Source: Candidatus Sulfobium mesophilum
GTDB lineage: Bacteria; Nitrospirota; Thermodesulfovibrionia; Thermodesulfovibrionales; UBA6898
Reading direction: 5' to 3'
Length of the DNA stretch: 48,094 nucleotides
NCBI GenBank assembly: GCA_900302705.1
Contig: OUUY01000013.1
Location: forward strand, 1-48,094
Of this stretch, positions 1 through 7,727 are shown one piece after another. The notes under the pieces are model-generated. The model was not told where the DNA came from. It did not search any database and saw only the letters and a list, made by a program, of their open reading frames with translations. Position 1 is the first letter of the stretch. The number at the start of each line of letters is the position of its first letter. Both the position numbers and the translations under genes were made by a program.

Positions 1-747
1 TATATAACGCGATGCTGCATCGAGATATTTTCCGGCGAGTTTCGTGTCATCTTCCCTTAAAAAGACCATGCACCTGACATTTCCGGCTTTATCTTCGTAT
101 TCGTGAAAGCGAGCGGCTGCGATGACGATTCCGTCCTGGGCGTTACGGGATTCCCATCTTACCCTCATGCCTTCTCTTGTTTTTTGATATGCAGTGCGTT
201 CACCCTGGCTGACAGCATCCCAGCCCTCAGGGAGTTCAATGTCAACGGCAAATGTCAGAAGCCCTTCGCCGAAATCCGGATACCAAAGAGATCCCGAGGT
301 GAGATAAACGCCTTGCTTTGAGATAATCCCGCGAGAATCGCTAAATCCCTGCGCATACTCTTTACCGACAGGCTCTGGTTCATGGAATATTTCCCCCTCG
401 AACCAAATAGTGAAAGTTTTTGTCCCATCTGGCATATGCACGGTGAAAGATTCTGCACCGGGCTCGTGGCTGGAAGTGCGCGTGATCCGCACTCCGTCAG
501 TCAGGGAGCGCGGATTAAGACCGGGATGAAGGAGAAAACGTATTTCGGGAGTCGAGCCTGAGGGAAGGGTGATGGTGTCTTTGGCGGTTATGCGGCTTTT
601 TTCCGGGACCAGCACTATACTCAGATCATGATTGAGAAGTTCTGCTTCCGGCCGATTTGTTTCGGCGCCGGAGAGCCCATGGAAAAGCATAATCAATATG
701 ACGCAGGCAGTCTGGATAAGACAAGTTGTCTTAATTATCTGCTTCAC
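1..747 (-). CDS. M1 aminopeptidase-like secreted protein, N-terminal part (cut by window edge)
   Basis: Reading leftward from 747 gives 249 codons that are still open at base 1. The first ~30 residues look like a signal peptide (charged start, core VILIMLFHGL). A beta-rich segment follows (LVPEKSRITAKDTITLP, then FLLHPGLNPRSLTDGV) that resembles the N-terminal domain of M1 membrane alanine aminopeptidases. The HExxH zinc motif would lie beyond the window, so the family is an inference. The GTG start shares four bases (GTGA) with the stop of the preceding PD40 gene, so translation is probably coupled. A purine-rich GGAAGGAG abuts the start; an in-frame ATG 19 codons later is the alternative start. 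Confidence 0.55.
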   Translation of the reverse strand, partial: MKQIIKTTCLIQTACVILIMLFHGLSGAETNRPEAELLNHDLSIVLVPEKSRITAKDTITLPSGSTPEIRFLLHPGLNPRSLTDGVRITRTSSHEPGAESFTVHMPDGTKTFTIWFEGEIFHEPEPVGKEYAQGFSDSRGIISKQGVYLTSGSLWYPDFGEGLLTFAVDIELPEGWDAVSQGERTAYQKTREGMRVRWESRNAQDGIVIAAARFHEYEDKAGNVRCMVFLREDDTKLAGKYLDAASRYI

Positions 748-1811
748 TCCTTCCAGTCCGCAATAAAGACATCTGTATTTCTGGGTTTCTCCGGGTCACG
801 GTTCGAACAGAAGACGAGTTTTTTCCCATCCGGAGAAAACATCGGAAATCCGTCGAATACAGCGTTGTTCGTAATCCTCTCAAGTCCGGTTCCGTCGGCA
901 TTGATAAGGTAGAGTTCAAAATTATGACCGTACTTACTGATATCCCGATGCCAGTCGTCCATGTTGCTCGAAAAGATAATGCGCTTGCCGTCAGGATGCC
1001 AGGAAGGCGCGAAGTTCGTCGCACCATTATGGAGTATGCGCGTCTTGTTCGATCCGTCGGCATCCATTATCCAGAGGTCCAGGGCAACCGGAAGTATATA
1101 ATTTCTCTCCATGCATTCACGCCACTGCGCCTTTTCCTCGGGTGACTCCGGGTACCATGCCCGCCATACTATCTTCTTTCCGTCTGGCGAAAACCAGGGC
1201 CCGCCGTCATAGCCAAACCGGTCGGTAAGCCTCTTGAGGTTGGAACCGTCGGCATCCATGACGTATACATCAAAATCGCCTTGCCGCTGCGACCCAAAGA
1301 CGATCTTCTTTCCGTCGGAAGACACAATCGGCTCCGCATCGTACCTGTCATTGTCCGTGAGTTTCTTCATTCCCGAGCCGTCCGGATTTGCGGTAAAGAT
1401 ATTGTACGGATAAAGCGGCCACGCATAGTATGCGCCGCGGGGAGTCTCCGGTCTCGGCGGACACGCACCCGGCAGATGGCTTGTCGAAGCAAAGATAATC
1501 TTCTTGCCGTCAGGGAAAAAGAAGGAGCATGTGTTTGCGCCGTGGTCGGGGCTGACCATATGCTTGTTCGACCCATCGATATTCATAATCCAGATTTTGT
1601 CGCAGCCATAGCCGCCGCGGTTCGACTGGAAAATAAGCTGTCTCCCGTCGGGACTAAAATATGCCTCTCCATTGTCGCCGTCAAAAGTAAGCCGGGTGAT
1701 ATTCAGAAGGTGTTTCCCTTCAGGAAACTGACCGGACGGTGCAAATTTACCGGCCCCCGCGCAGCCCGAAATTGCTAAAACTAAAAGAAAGAATGCCGCT
1801 ATTCTTCTCAT
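744..1811 (-). CDS. PD40/TolB-like beta-propeller lipoprotein
   Basis: The protein has about 355 residues. The start at 1811 gives MRRIAAFFLLVLAISGC, a clean lipoprotein signal with the lipobox Cys at residue 17, so the product should be envelope-anchored. The body is a series of PD40 repeats of the type FSPDGKKIVF followed by DVYVMDADGSN and LWIMDADGSN, five or six blades, as in TolB C-terminal propellers. No enzyme motif is seen; such propellers usually bind proteins or ligands. A longer start at 1859 is possible, but the promoter-like TATAAT lies only a few bases upstream of it, which would make that message nearly leaderless and favours 1811. The gene overlaps the downstream M1-like gene by 4 bp. 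Family confident, role unknown. Confidence 0.85.
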   Translation of the reverse strand: MRRIAAFFLLVLAISGCAGAGKFAPSGQFPEGKHLLNITRLTFDGDNGEAYFSPDGRQLIFQSNRGGYGCDKIWIMNIDGSNKHMVSPDHGANTCSFFFPDGKKIIFASTSHLPGACPPRPETPRGAYYAWPLYPYNIFTANPDGSGMKKLTDNDRYDAEPIVSSDGKKIVFGSQRQGDFDVYVMDADGSNLKRLTDRFGYDGGPWFSPDGKKIVWRAWYPESPEEKAQWRECMERNYILPVALDLWIMDADGSNKTRILHNGATNFAPSWHPDGKRIIFSSNMDDWHRDISKYGHNFELYLINADGTGLERITNNAVFDGFPMFSPDGKKLVFCSNRDPEKPRNTDVFIADWKE

Positions 1812-1865
1812 CTGTATAACCAGAATAAAACGATCGCATTTTTTCACGTCGTTCTCCATGAGTGC

Positions 1866-1893
1866 ATTATATGTCTTTCATAGCTTTTTGCAA
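1866..1893 (-). promoter_or_regulatory. sigma70-type promoter for the PD40 / M1-like gene pair
   Basis: On the minus strand TTGCAA (1888-1893) and TATAAT (1866-1871) are separated by 16 bp. Transcription would begin near 1859, leaving about 48 nt of leader before the ATG at 1811. Confidence 0.5.
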
Positions 1894-1968
1894 TGGCACC
1901 TAAAAAATTAGAGACGCTCCGGCAACTGCTCAGTTGACAAAGCATAGCATCAGGTCATCTCTGCGCGG

Positions 1969-2322
1969 TCAGTCAGAGAAATATTCTATAAAGTTTTGGG
2001 CATCAAGATAAGGGGATATTGTCTTTCTTTTCTCCAGACGTTCTTCGTACATCTTTACCATCTCTTCAATTTCCTTAGCTCCTTCGACGAGAAAGACTCT
2101 CACATATCCCTCGCATCCTGAAACTCCGATTTTCCTTATGCGTTCCCTGAGCGTAAGAAAGTAGCAGTAGTAGAAAAGGTCTTCCCCGGCTGGATATCCC
2201 TTCTGCTCGACAGCCTCCTTTGCTTTCTTTAGAAAGAAAATTCTTTCTAGGGGTATCAGTTCACTCAGGAACTTTTCCTTTAAAACCTCTTTCACCAATT
2301 TTATTCTACAAAAAAGAGGCAT
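1969..2322 (-). CDS. hypothetical protein, 117 aa, helical
   Basis: I do not recognise this protein. It is 117 residues, rich in Glu and Lys, with no signal peptide or membrane segment, so probably cytoplasmic. The middle contains an aromatic cluster (EDLFYYCYFLTL) and the second half looks alpha-helical (GAKEIEEMVKMYEERLEKR). No strong Shine-Dalgarno precedes the ATG at 2322; a GTG ten codons downstream is an alternative start. It stands alone between the divergent small membrane gene and the PD40 pair. Its length and residue composition favour a real gene, but function is unknown. Confidence 0.55.
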   Translation of the reverse strand: MPLFCRIKLVKEVLKEKFLSELIPLERIFFLKKAKEAVEQKGYPAGEDLFYYCYFLTLRERIRKIGVSGCEGYVRVFLVEGAKEIEEMVKMYEERLEKRKTISPYLDAQNFIEYFSD

Positions 2323-2384
2323 TGGAAGACACTTTAACCGGTATCCGTATTGAACAATGAATCATGCCGTGCTAAGGTTAAGAC

Positions 2385-2543
2385 ATGAGGATGAAGTTTT
2401 GGTTTATAGGTGGAATCGTCGCGATTGCGGTGGTTGCCGGAATATTTGAAACTCTGGCGTCTCAGCGCAGGAAGGGCGAAGCGGAAGAGAAGGAAGAAGA
2501 AGGGAAAGAAGCATCAAGGGTCAACAGCGCGCAACTGCCGTGA
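2385..2543 (+). CDS. small single-span membrane protein, 52 aa
   Basis: An ATG at 2385, preceded by AAGG at 2374-2377, opens a 52-codon frame ending in TGA at 2541-2543. The product starts MRMKFWF, has one hydrophobic segment (IGGIVAIAVVAGIFETLA, residues 8-25), and ends in a charged Glu/Lys-rich tail (KGEAEEKEEEGKEAS). This is the layout of a short membrane-anchored microprotein. There are no homologues I can name. The RBS spacing and topology support it, but a frame this short may be fortuitous. Confidence 0.5.
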   Translation: MRMKFWFIGGIVAIAVVAGIFETLASQRRKGEAEEKEEEGKEASRVNSAQLP

Positions 2544-2948
2544 AGAGAAATGGCAAATTCTGTGATATTCATCTCCTCAGCTGAGGGGGACTTCTGAATA
2601 AACCTGCTGCCCACCTTACATAACCCCGGATACAGAAGTATAAGTCAAATTTCAAAATCCGGCCTGCTTCTTATAACTGCCTGATATTAAAGCATATAAC
2701 TGAGTCATCAGAGACTCTGAAAAGATCCTGGACGACAAATGTGTAGTTAGCGGCTTTCTCGTTCTCATCATTGTTTTGGGGGGAGGCCAGTGATTAAATG
2801 CGCTATTTTTATTCCCTATTTTACCGCTATTTAATCGTACTGTACAGCTTCTGTCCGTGTGTAGTAAATATAAAATAAGGTCTAATCCTTATGGCAATGT
2901 CTGGAATAATCAGCGCAAGGGTTGCCTTATGGGGGAAGGAAACTTTTT
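2544..2948. other. non-coding region upstream of the heme-sensor GGDEF gene
   Basis: About 400 bp without a convincing gene. It holds a perfect 12-bp palindrome CCTCAGCTGAGG (2575-2586) just after the small membrane gene and, at its right end, copy A of the recurrent upstream element. A 22-codon frame from ATG 2891 overlaps the next gene but has no good ribosome site. Confidence 0.6.
2801..2880 (+). promoter_or_regulatory. recurrent upstream element, copy A
   Basis: CGCTATTTTTATTCCCTA (2801-2818) is followed by CCGCTATTTAATCGTACTGT (2824-2843), then about 20 bp later an AT-rich -10-like run (TAAATATAAAATAAGG, 2865-2880). This matches the architecture of seven other copies in the window. It lies 70 bp upstream of the heme-sensor diguanylate cyclase and octaheme cytochrome pair. 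Confidence 0.6.
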
Positions 2949-5048
2949 TTGCTTTTTAAAAGATATCCGGTTCTGTTAACTCATTCTGCTACGAGCAGGC
3001 TGGTGGCAGCTGTCGTTGTTTTTATTGTCTTCGGATCTGGGATCATTTGGACTGCAATCGCCTATTACGAGAAGAGGCACCTCATGGAGCAGGCCGTCGA
3101 ATATACCTCCTCTTCCTCAAATCTCATCAGGAAAAGCGTCAGTTACCAGATGCTGACCCGCAATCCTCAGGCAATTCAAAGTACGATAGAGAATCTTGTG
3201 GACGGCGATAATATCAAAATAATAAGGATATTCGACGGCAAAGGGAGAGTCGCGTATTCATCGAGGCCGAAAGAAAGCGAAGCCGGCCCCGACGCAAATA
3301 CAAGAACGTGTTCAGGCTGCCATGACGATCACGGCGTGTCAGCGGGGACATTATCTGAGAAGAGGGATTGGCGCATACAGGAAGAAGGCAAATCCAGGAA
3401 TCTCATCTTTTCGGAACCTATTTATAATGAACCTTCATGTTCTTCGGCAGACTGTCATTTCCATCCACGAAGCCAGCCAGTCCTTGGAAGGGTCGAAACC
3501 GTTTTTTCATTCGTTCGGATTCACAAACAGATGGACAAAACAATTCTTAACAAGACACTTTTTCCTGTAGTCTCTTTGTGGGTGGCCTCTTTCGCGGGCG
3601 GTTTTTTATTCTGGCGATTTTTCTACAGACGTTCTTCAATCTATTCGAAGGACCTTACAAAAAATGTGGCCGGGGGGCCCGACCGGGTCTTCAGTACAGC
3701 AGGGCACCTGGAAAAGCTGGGCATTACGTCCCATGTCTTTTCCGGGAGGACCAGTGAGACACCAGGGACAGCCAGTGCGCGAGATATCCTTAAAGGGGAA
3801 GTTAAAGATCGTCCTGCTGATGCAGAAGACGTTGTTAGCGTGGCCATTGACAGCATACGTGATCCGTTTATAATTCTTGACCGGGAATACAGGATAGTGA
3901 AAGCAAATGAGGCCTATGCAGAAATGAGGGGAATTCAGCTGATGGACCTGATGGACGCGAAATGCCATGAAGTTATTTATGGAAATCATGAGAGATGTAA
4001 AAATTGTGTTGTTGAAAAGACCTTTCGTTCAGGCGACCCCTGCGCAAAAGATAAGCTTTTAAATGTGAAGGACGATAGGGAACTATGGATTGAGATCTAT
4101 ACCTATCCTATTCATGATGAGTATAGAAAGGTATCCCACGTAATAGAATATTTTCGGGACATTACCGACAGGAAAAGAACAGAAAAGAAGATGAAGGTTG
4201 CATATATGGAAATGGAGCGGATTTTCGATAATGCGGCAGACGCCATGTGCGTTATAGATGAGAAGTTCAAAATACTTAGAGTCAACAATATGTTTCTGAA
4301 TCTCATCGGCAGGACGAAGGACGATGCTGTCGGACGCAGATGCTGTGACGTCTTCCCCGGCCCTGAATGCGGCACGCCCAATTGCTATCTGTCTAGAATG
4401 CTGAGGCAGCCGGACCGCGTTATCCACTTTGAATCTGAAAGGAGTCTGGGTGGCGGGAAAGAAGCCCATTTTATTATTACGGCGACCGCTTTCCACGGAG
4501 ATGACGGAAAGCTGATTGGAATTGTGGAAGATTTCAAGGACATCAGCGAGATGAAAAAGACGGAGGATGAACTGCGTTGCCTTTCCCTCCATGATGAGCT
4601 TACCGGACTGAATAACCGGCGCGGGTTCCTGGCGCTGGCGGACCAGGAATTGAAAAGGGCAGACCGGCTTCAGCAGTCAATTTTTCTATTCTATTTTGAT
4701 CTCGACGGACTGAAGGGCATAAATGATTCGCTGGGTCACGAGGAGGGTGACAGGGCCTTAAAGGCAGTGACGTCCGCGCTTAAGGCCACCTTCCGCAATT
4801 CCGATATCATAGGCCGTATCGGAGGCGATGAATTTGTCGTAATGCCGACTGGGGGTGGCAATGTCATGGGAGTTAGCACGCGCCTGCAGGCCAATATCGA
4901 TATGTGCAATAAAAAAAATGACAGGTATAAAATTTCACTCAGCAAGGGTGTTGCCAGCTATGATCCGGCTTGTCCCTGTTCGATTAATGAACTGCTGATC
5001 AAAGCGGATACATTAATGTATGAAGAGAAAAGGCGCAAGAGGAGCTGA
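2949..5048 (+). CDS. heme-sensor PAS-PAS-GGDEF diguanylate cyclase
   Basis: The predicted membrane diguanylate cyclase makes c-di-GMP from two GTP. From TTG 2949 (SD GGGGGAAGGA, 8-nt spacing) it has TM1 (~17-40), a periplasmic domain with CSGCH (~120) and CSSADCH (~164), and TM2 (~202-226). Then come two PAS domains (~300-400, ~420-540), each with clustered cysteines, and a GGDEF domain with an intact RIGGDEF (~624). RNSD sits exactly five residues upstream, a product-inhibition I-site. The CX2CH plus CX4CH pair suggests a covalent heme sensor, an inference also supported by the same domain in the pseudogene at 44 kb. A TTG at 2922 is the alternative start, with poorer RBS spacing. The octaheme cytochrome follows 11 bp later, probably in one operon under element A. 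Confidence 0.88.
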   Translation: MLFKRYPVLLTHSATSRLVAAVVVFIVFGSGIIWTAIAYYEKRHLMEQAVEYTSSSSNLIRKSVSYQMLTRNPQAIQSTIENLVDGDNIKIIRIFDGKGRVAYSSRPKESEAGPDANTRTCSGCHDDHGVSAGTLSEKRDWRIQEEGKSRNLIFSEPIYNEPSCSSADCHFHPRSQPVLGRVETVFSFVRIHKQMDKTILNKTLFPVVSLWVASFAGGFLFWRFFYRRSSIYSKDLTKNVAGGPDRVFSTAGHLEKLGITSHVFSGRTSETPGTASARDILKGEVKDRPADAEDVVSVAIDSIRDPFIILDREYRIVKANEAYAEMRGIQLMDLMDAKCHEVIYGNHERCKNCVVEKTFRSGDPCAKDKLLNVKDDRELWIEIYTYPIHDEYRKVSHVIEYFRDITDRKRTEKKMKVAYMEMERIFDNAADAMCVIDEKFKILRVNNMFLNLIGRTKDDAVGRRCCDVFPGPECGTPNCYLSRMLRQPDRVIHFESERSLGGGKEAHFIITATAFHGDDGKLIGIVEDFKDISEMKKTEDELRCLSLHDELTGLNNRRGFLALADQELKRADRLQQSIFLFYFDLDGLKGINDSLGHEEGDRALKAVTSALKATFRNSDIIGRIGGDEFVVMPTGGGNVMGVSTRLQANIDMCNKKNDRYKISLSKGVASYDPACPCSINELLIKADTLMYEEKRRKRS

Positions 5049-5059
5049 AGGGTGCTACA

Positions 5060-6052
5060 GTGAAACCAATAAAAGTATTTTTCTGCCTGGTGATCATGGT
5101 TCTTTTGATGCCACCTGCAGAGGGAAACCCATTGGCTTTCTACCTGGTTGAACCCTCGGACATGAGCATTGTCAGCGGGAAATGGGTGACCGTTGTAATC
5201 GCTTTAAATGGTGAAGCGGACAGGGTCGTCATCGTGAGGAATAAGAATGAAATGGAGGACGTGAGTGTCTCAGCCCAAGCGAAATATCTCTGCCGTACTA
5301 TTGGTATAGGCATCGGACTGAATGAGATCGCAGTGAAGGTAACAAAGGGCGGCAGTGCGATAGAAGCAAAAAAAATCTCTGTTTTTTGTGAGAGTGGTCT
5401 ATTGAAGAAGGAAGCGTTAGCCCCTCGGCAATTTCAAAAAATGCCTTTCCATCGTAAAGAGAAAGAGGAGGTCTGCAGGCCATGCCACAACATGGAATCG
5501 GATGGAAAGGATCCGACACCGGACAAGCCCGGGCTGTCTTTATGCCGTCATTGTCATGAGCGGACAATTTCATCTCAATATGTTCATGGGCCTGTGGCGA
5601 CCTGGACCTGTTACAAGTGTCATAACAAGGATTCGGCGCCTGCAAAATATGTAACGCTGCAACCGGACAGTTCCTTATGTTTTTCCTGTCACACTGATAT
5701 CAAGGCCCAGTGGGCACAGAAGAAGTATGTCCACGGGCCAACAGCAACAGGAAAATGTACGATCTGTCATAGCCCTCATGGATCCGATACCAAATTTTTT
5801 TTGAGAAAGGCGCCCTGGAACCTTTGTGTATCGTGCCACGAAGAAATGGGAAAAAACGTGCATAAATTCAAGCTTTATGCCCTATTGGATGATGGTCATC
5901 CTACGCGGGGCGTCAAAGACCCCGGTGCGCCTTGGCGGGTGTTGTCCTGCGCAAGCTGCCACAATCCGCACGCCTCCAACGTAGGCAGCTTTCTTTCAGT
6001 TGACTCCGGCGATATGTTATATGCCTTTTGTAATAAGTGCCACAACAAGTGA
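5060..6052 (+). CDS. periplasmic octaheme c-type cytochrome (doubled-CXXCH type)
   Basis: The protein has 330 residues with a signal peptide (KVFFCLVIMVLLMPPAEG). An N-terminal ~110-residue beta-rich part lacks cysteine heme sites, then eight CXXCH motifs follow: CRPCH, CRHCH, CYKCH, CFSCH, CTICH, CVSCH, CASCH, CNKCH. Several are followed by paired His (SPHG, NPHA), typical of the paired_CXXCH family with bis-His hemes. The GTG start at 5060 has GAAGGG just upstream. It begins 11 bp after the heme-sensor cyclase, so co-transcription is likely. The product probably moves electrons in the periplasm; whether it donates to the neighbouring heme sensor is speculation. Confidence 0.88.
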   Translation: MKPIKVFFCLVIMVLLMPPAEGNPLAFYLVEPSDMSIVSGKWVTVVIALNGEADRVVIVRNKNEMEDVSVSAQAKYLCRTIGIGIGLNEIAVKVTKGGSAIEAKKISVFCESGLLKKEALAPRQFQKMPFHRKEKEEVCRPCHNMESDGKDPTPDKPGLSLCRHCHERTISSQYVHGPVATWTCYKCHNKDSAPAKYVTLQPDSSLCFSCHTDIKAQWAQKKYVHGPTATGKCTICHSPHGSDTKFFLRKAPWNLCVSCHEEMGKNVHKFKLYALLDDGHPTRGVKDPGAPWRVLSCASCHNPHASNVGSFLSVDSGDMLYAFCNKCHNK

Positions 6053-6116
6053 GGATAGTTGATCTGAAGTCAGCAGTTGAATGAACTCTCTTGCTCCAGG
6101 GGCACTGGGAACAGGT

Positions 6117-6150
6117 TTTCCCGCTAGCCCGCAGCGGGCAATACGGGAAA
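6117..6150. repeat. nested inverted repeat / hairpin
   Basis: TTTCCCG (6117-6123) pairs with CGGGAAA (6144-6150), and inside it GCCCGC pairs with GCGGGC, giving a strong imperfect stem of about 13 bp. No T-run follows, so it fits a REP-like palindrome or RNA-stabilising hairpin better than an intrinsic terminator. Confidence 0.6.
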
Positions 6151-6378
6151 GTGATCCGCTTAAAGAAAGTCCGTACTTTCATAAGCAACCAGAAAAAATT
6201 ATGAATAGCCTGATTCAGTAAGTTGCTTTTGCTTTTTCTGCTACGAGGAAGAGCTTAAAGATTTTTCTCCGGGACATTCAATATCCTAGGCAAAATGTTG
6301 TTAAATTAAACTCTGCTCTGAACTGGCCCTGCCGTGACACCCCGTTGCCTCAAACAGAAATCGATACGAAATGATAAC

Positions 6379-6407
6379 TTGACACATGCTACAAGTGTCG
6401 GTAACAA
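6379..6407 (+). promoter_or_regulatory. promoter with dyad GACAC-N9-GTGTC in the spacer
   Basis: TTGACA (6379-6384) lies 17 bp before TAACAA (6402-6407). The spacer carries the inverted repeat GACAC (6381-6385) / GTGTC (6395-6399), which overlaps the -35 box and could be an operator for the receiver-kinase gene starting at 6462. Confidence 0.45.
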
Positions 6408-6461
6408 TTAAATAATATATACATCACGGAAAGCGGAGAACGCCCGCGGAAAGGCCTTATA

Positions 6462-7580
6462 ATGTCAGGGGAAAACCCCACGATATTATGCGTCGACGAT
6501 GAACCACCTGTTCTCAGGCTGCTTGAGGACGCACTGAAGCCGAAACAATTCGATATCGTAAAGGCCGAAACTGCCGAGCAGGCGCTTGAAAAGTTTGATA
6601 GCAGCAGAATCGATATCGTCCTGACAGACATCATAATGCCGGTTGTTTCGGGTATCGACCTCCTTGAAAAGATCCATGCGCTCTCGCCGGATACGCCGGT
6701 TATACTCATGACCGGCTTCGCTGATATGGAGAAGGCGATCGAGGCTGTCAAGAAAGAGGCATTCGATTTCCTGATTAAGCCTTTTAAGCTCGACCAATTA
6801 ATCGGCTCCCTTGAAAAGGCCTTGCAATTTAGCAGGCTCGCCCGCATGGAGGCTGATTACAAGCGGATACTGGAAGATTTCAACCAGCAGATAGAAACAC
6901 TCGTTGCCGAGCGGACGATGAGCCTGATGGCTCTGACGGTGGCAGACAGGATCCGGAATCCGGCGTATGTGACAAGGACTGTCTGTAAAAGACTTGCCGA
7001 CAGGGAAGAAATGAGCGTAAAGGTTAGAGAGGGTTTGGAACTTATCGGTCAGCAGGCGGAAAAGCTTGGGAAAATCGTTGACGAGTTCCAGGCCTTCCTC
7101 AAGAATACGCGCTCTCTTTTTGTTTACGAAGACCTCAATGCCCTTGTCGCGGATGTTTCTTCGCTCATACATAAGGAGTGCATCCGCAAGGGAGTTCAGC
7201 TTCAGACCGATCTCTGCAAAACCAGCGCAAGGATAAACATGCATAAAAATCTTATGCATGTCGCCATCTTCCACATTCTTCAAAACGCCGTTGAAGCGAC
7301 TCCGAGGGATGGATGGATAAGCGTCTCTTCCTCAGTCGGGCCCGACACTGTCCTGTTGAAAATCTCGGACAGCGGTATTGGTATTGCACCGGAAGATATC
7401 CCGCGGGTATTTGACCCATTTTTCAGTACGAAACGAAGCCGGTTCGGGATGGGTCTTTCTCTGGTTAAGCAGATAGTGTCGGAGCATCTGGGCCGGATAA
7501 GCCTGGATAGCGAACCAAATAACGGCACCACTTTCACTCTTGAGTTTCCTGTTAGCTGGTTCGGTAAATTCGGGGTGTGA
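6462..7580 (+). CDS. receiver-histidine-kinase-like protein lacking the phospho-accepting His
   Basis: A cytoplasmic protein of 372 aa. The N-terminal receiver (1-~120) has acidic CVDDEP, phospho-acceptor Asp in LTDIIMP, Thr in LMTGF and Lys in LIKPF. After a coiled coil comes a dimerisation helix reading LTVADRIRNPAYV. Where kinases normally have HEIRNPL, the His is Asp and the Glu is Arg. The ATPase domain looks complete: N-box ILQNAVEATP, G1 SDSGIGI, then FDPFFSTK and FGMGLSLVKQIV. It may therefore be a pseudokinase, or use another acceptor. Proteins with this VADRIRNP-type box seem to form a family in related bacteria (recollection, not checked). The ATG has GGAAAGG at 6448-6454. No obvious partner is in the same transcript. 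Confidence 0.85.
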   Translation: MSGENPTILCVDDEPPVLRLLEDALKPKQFDIVKAETAEQALEKFDSSRIDIVLTDIIMPVVSGIDLLEKIHALSPDTPVILMTGFADMEKAIEAVKKEAFDFLIKPFKLDQLIGSLEKALQFSRLARMEADYKRILEDFNQQIETLVAERTMSLMALTVADRIRNPAYVTRTVCKRLADREEMSVKVREGLELIGQQAEKLGKIVDEFQAFLKNTRSLFVYEDLNALVADVSSLIHKECIRKGVQLQTDLCKTSARINMHKNLMHVAIFHILQNAVEATPRDGWISVSSSVGPDTVLLKISDSGIGIAPEDIPRVFDPFFSTKRSRFGMGLSLVKQIVSEHLGRISLDSEPNNGTTFTLEFPVSWFGKFGV

Positions 7581-7727
7581 CAGAGGTGGCGGGATCAGAA
7601 AAAGTGGATGGCACTAAAGCATAATACTATTCAGTTCACCCCCGGAAGGGCGATTTCTTGAGCCTGACGGCTTGATCGGAAGGAGGTTATACTGAAGAGC
7701 GCCGATAGAGGAAGAATCAGGAGACGT

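Larger units (their letters stand above)
6053..6461. other. intergenic region with palindromic hairpin and promoter
   Basis: 409 bp with no supported gene. It contains the nested hairpin at 6117-6150 and a promoter-like pair at 6379-6407. Nothing else is recognised, and no copy of the recurrent element is present. Confidence 0.6.

Noticed and set aside
2801-2948. c-di-GMP riboswitch upstream of c-di-GMP and cytochrome genes
   Set aside because: No conserved GEMM-type core or tetraloop receptor was seen in any leader. The conserved blocks lie upstream of the -10-like box and so would not be transcribed.
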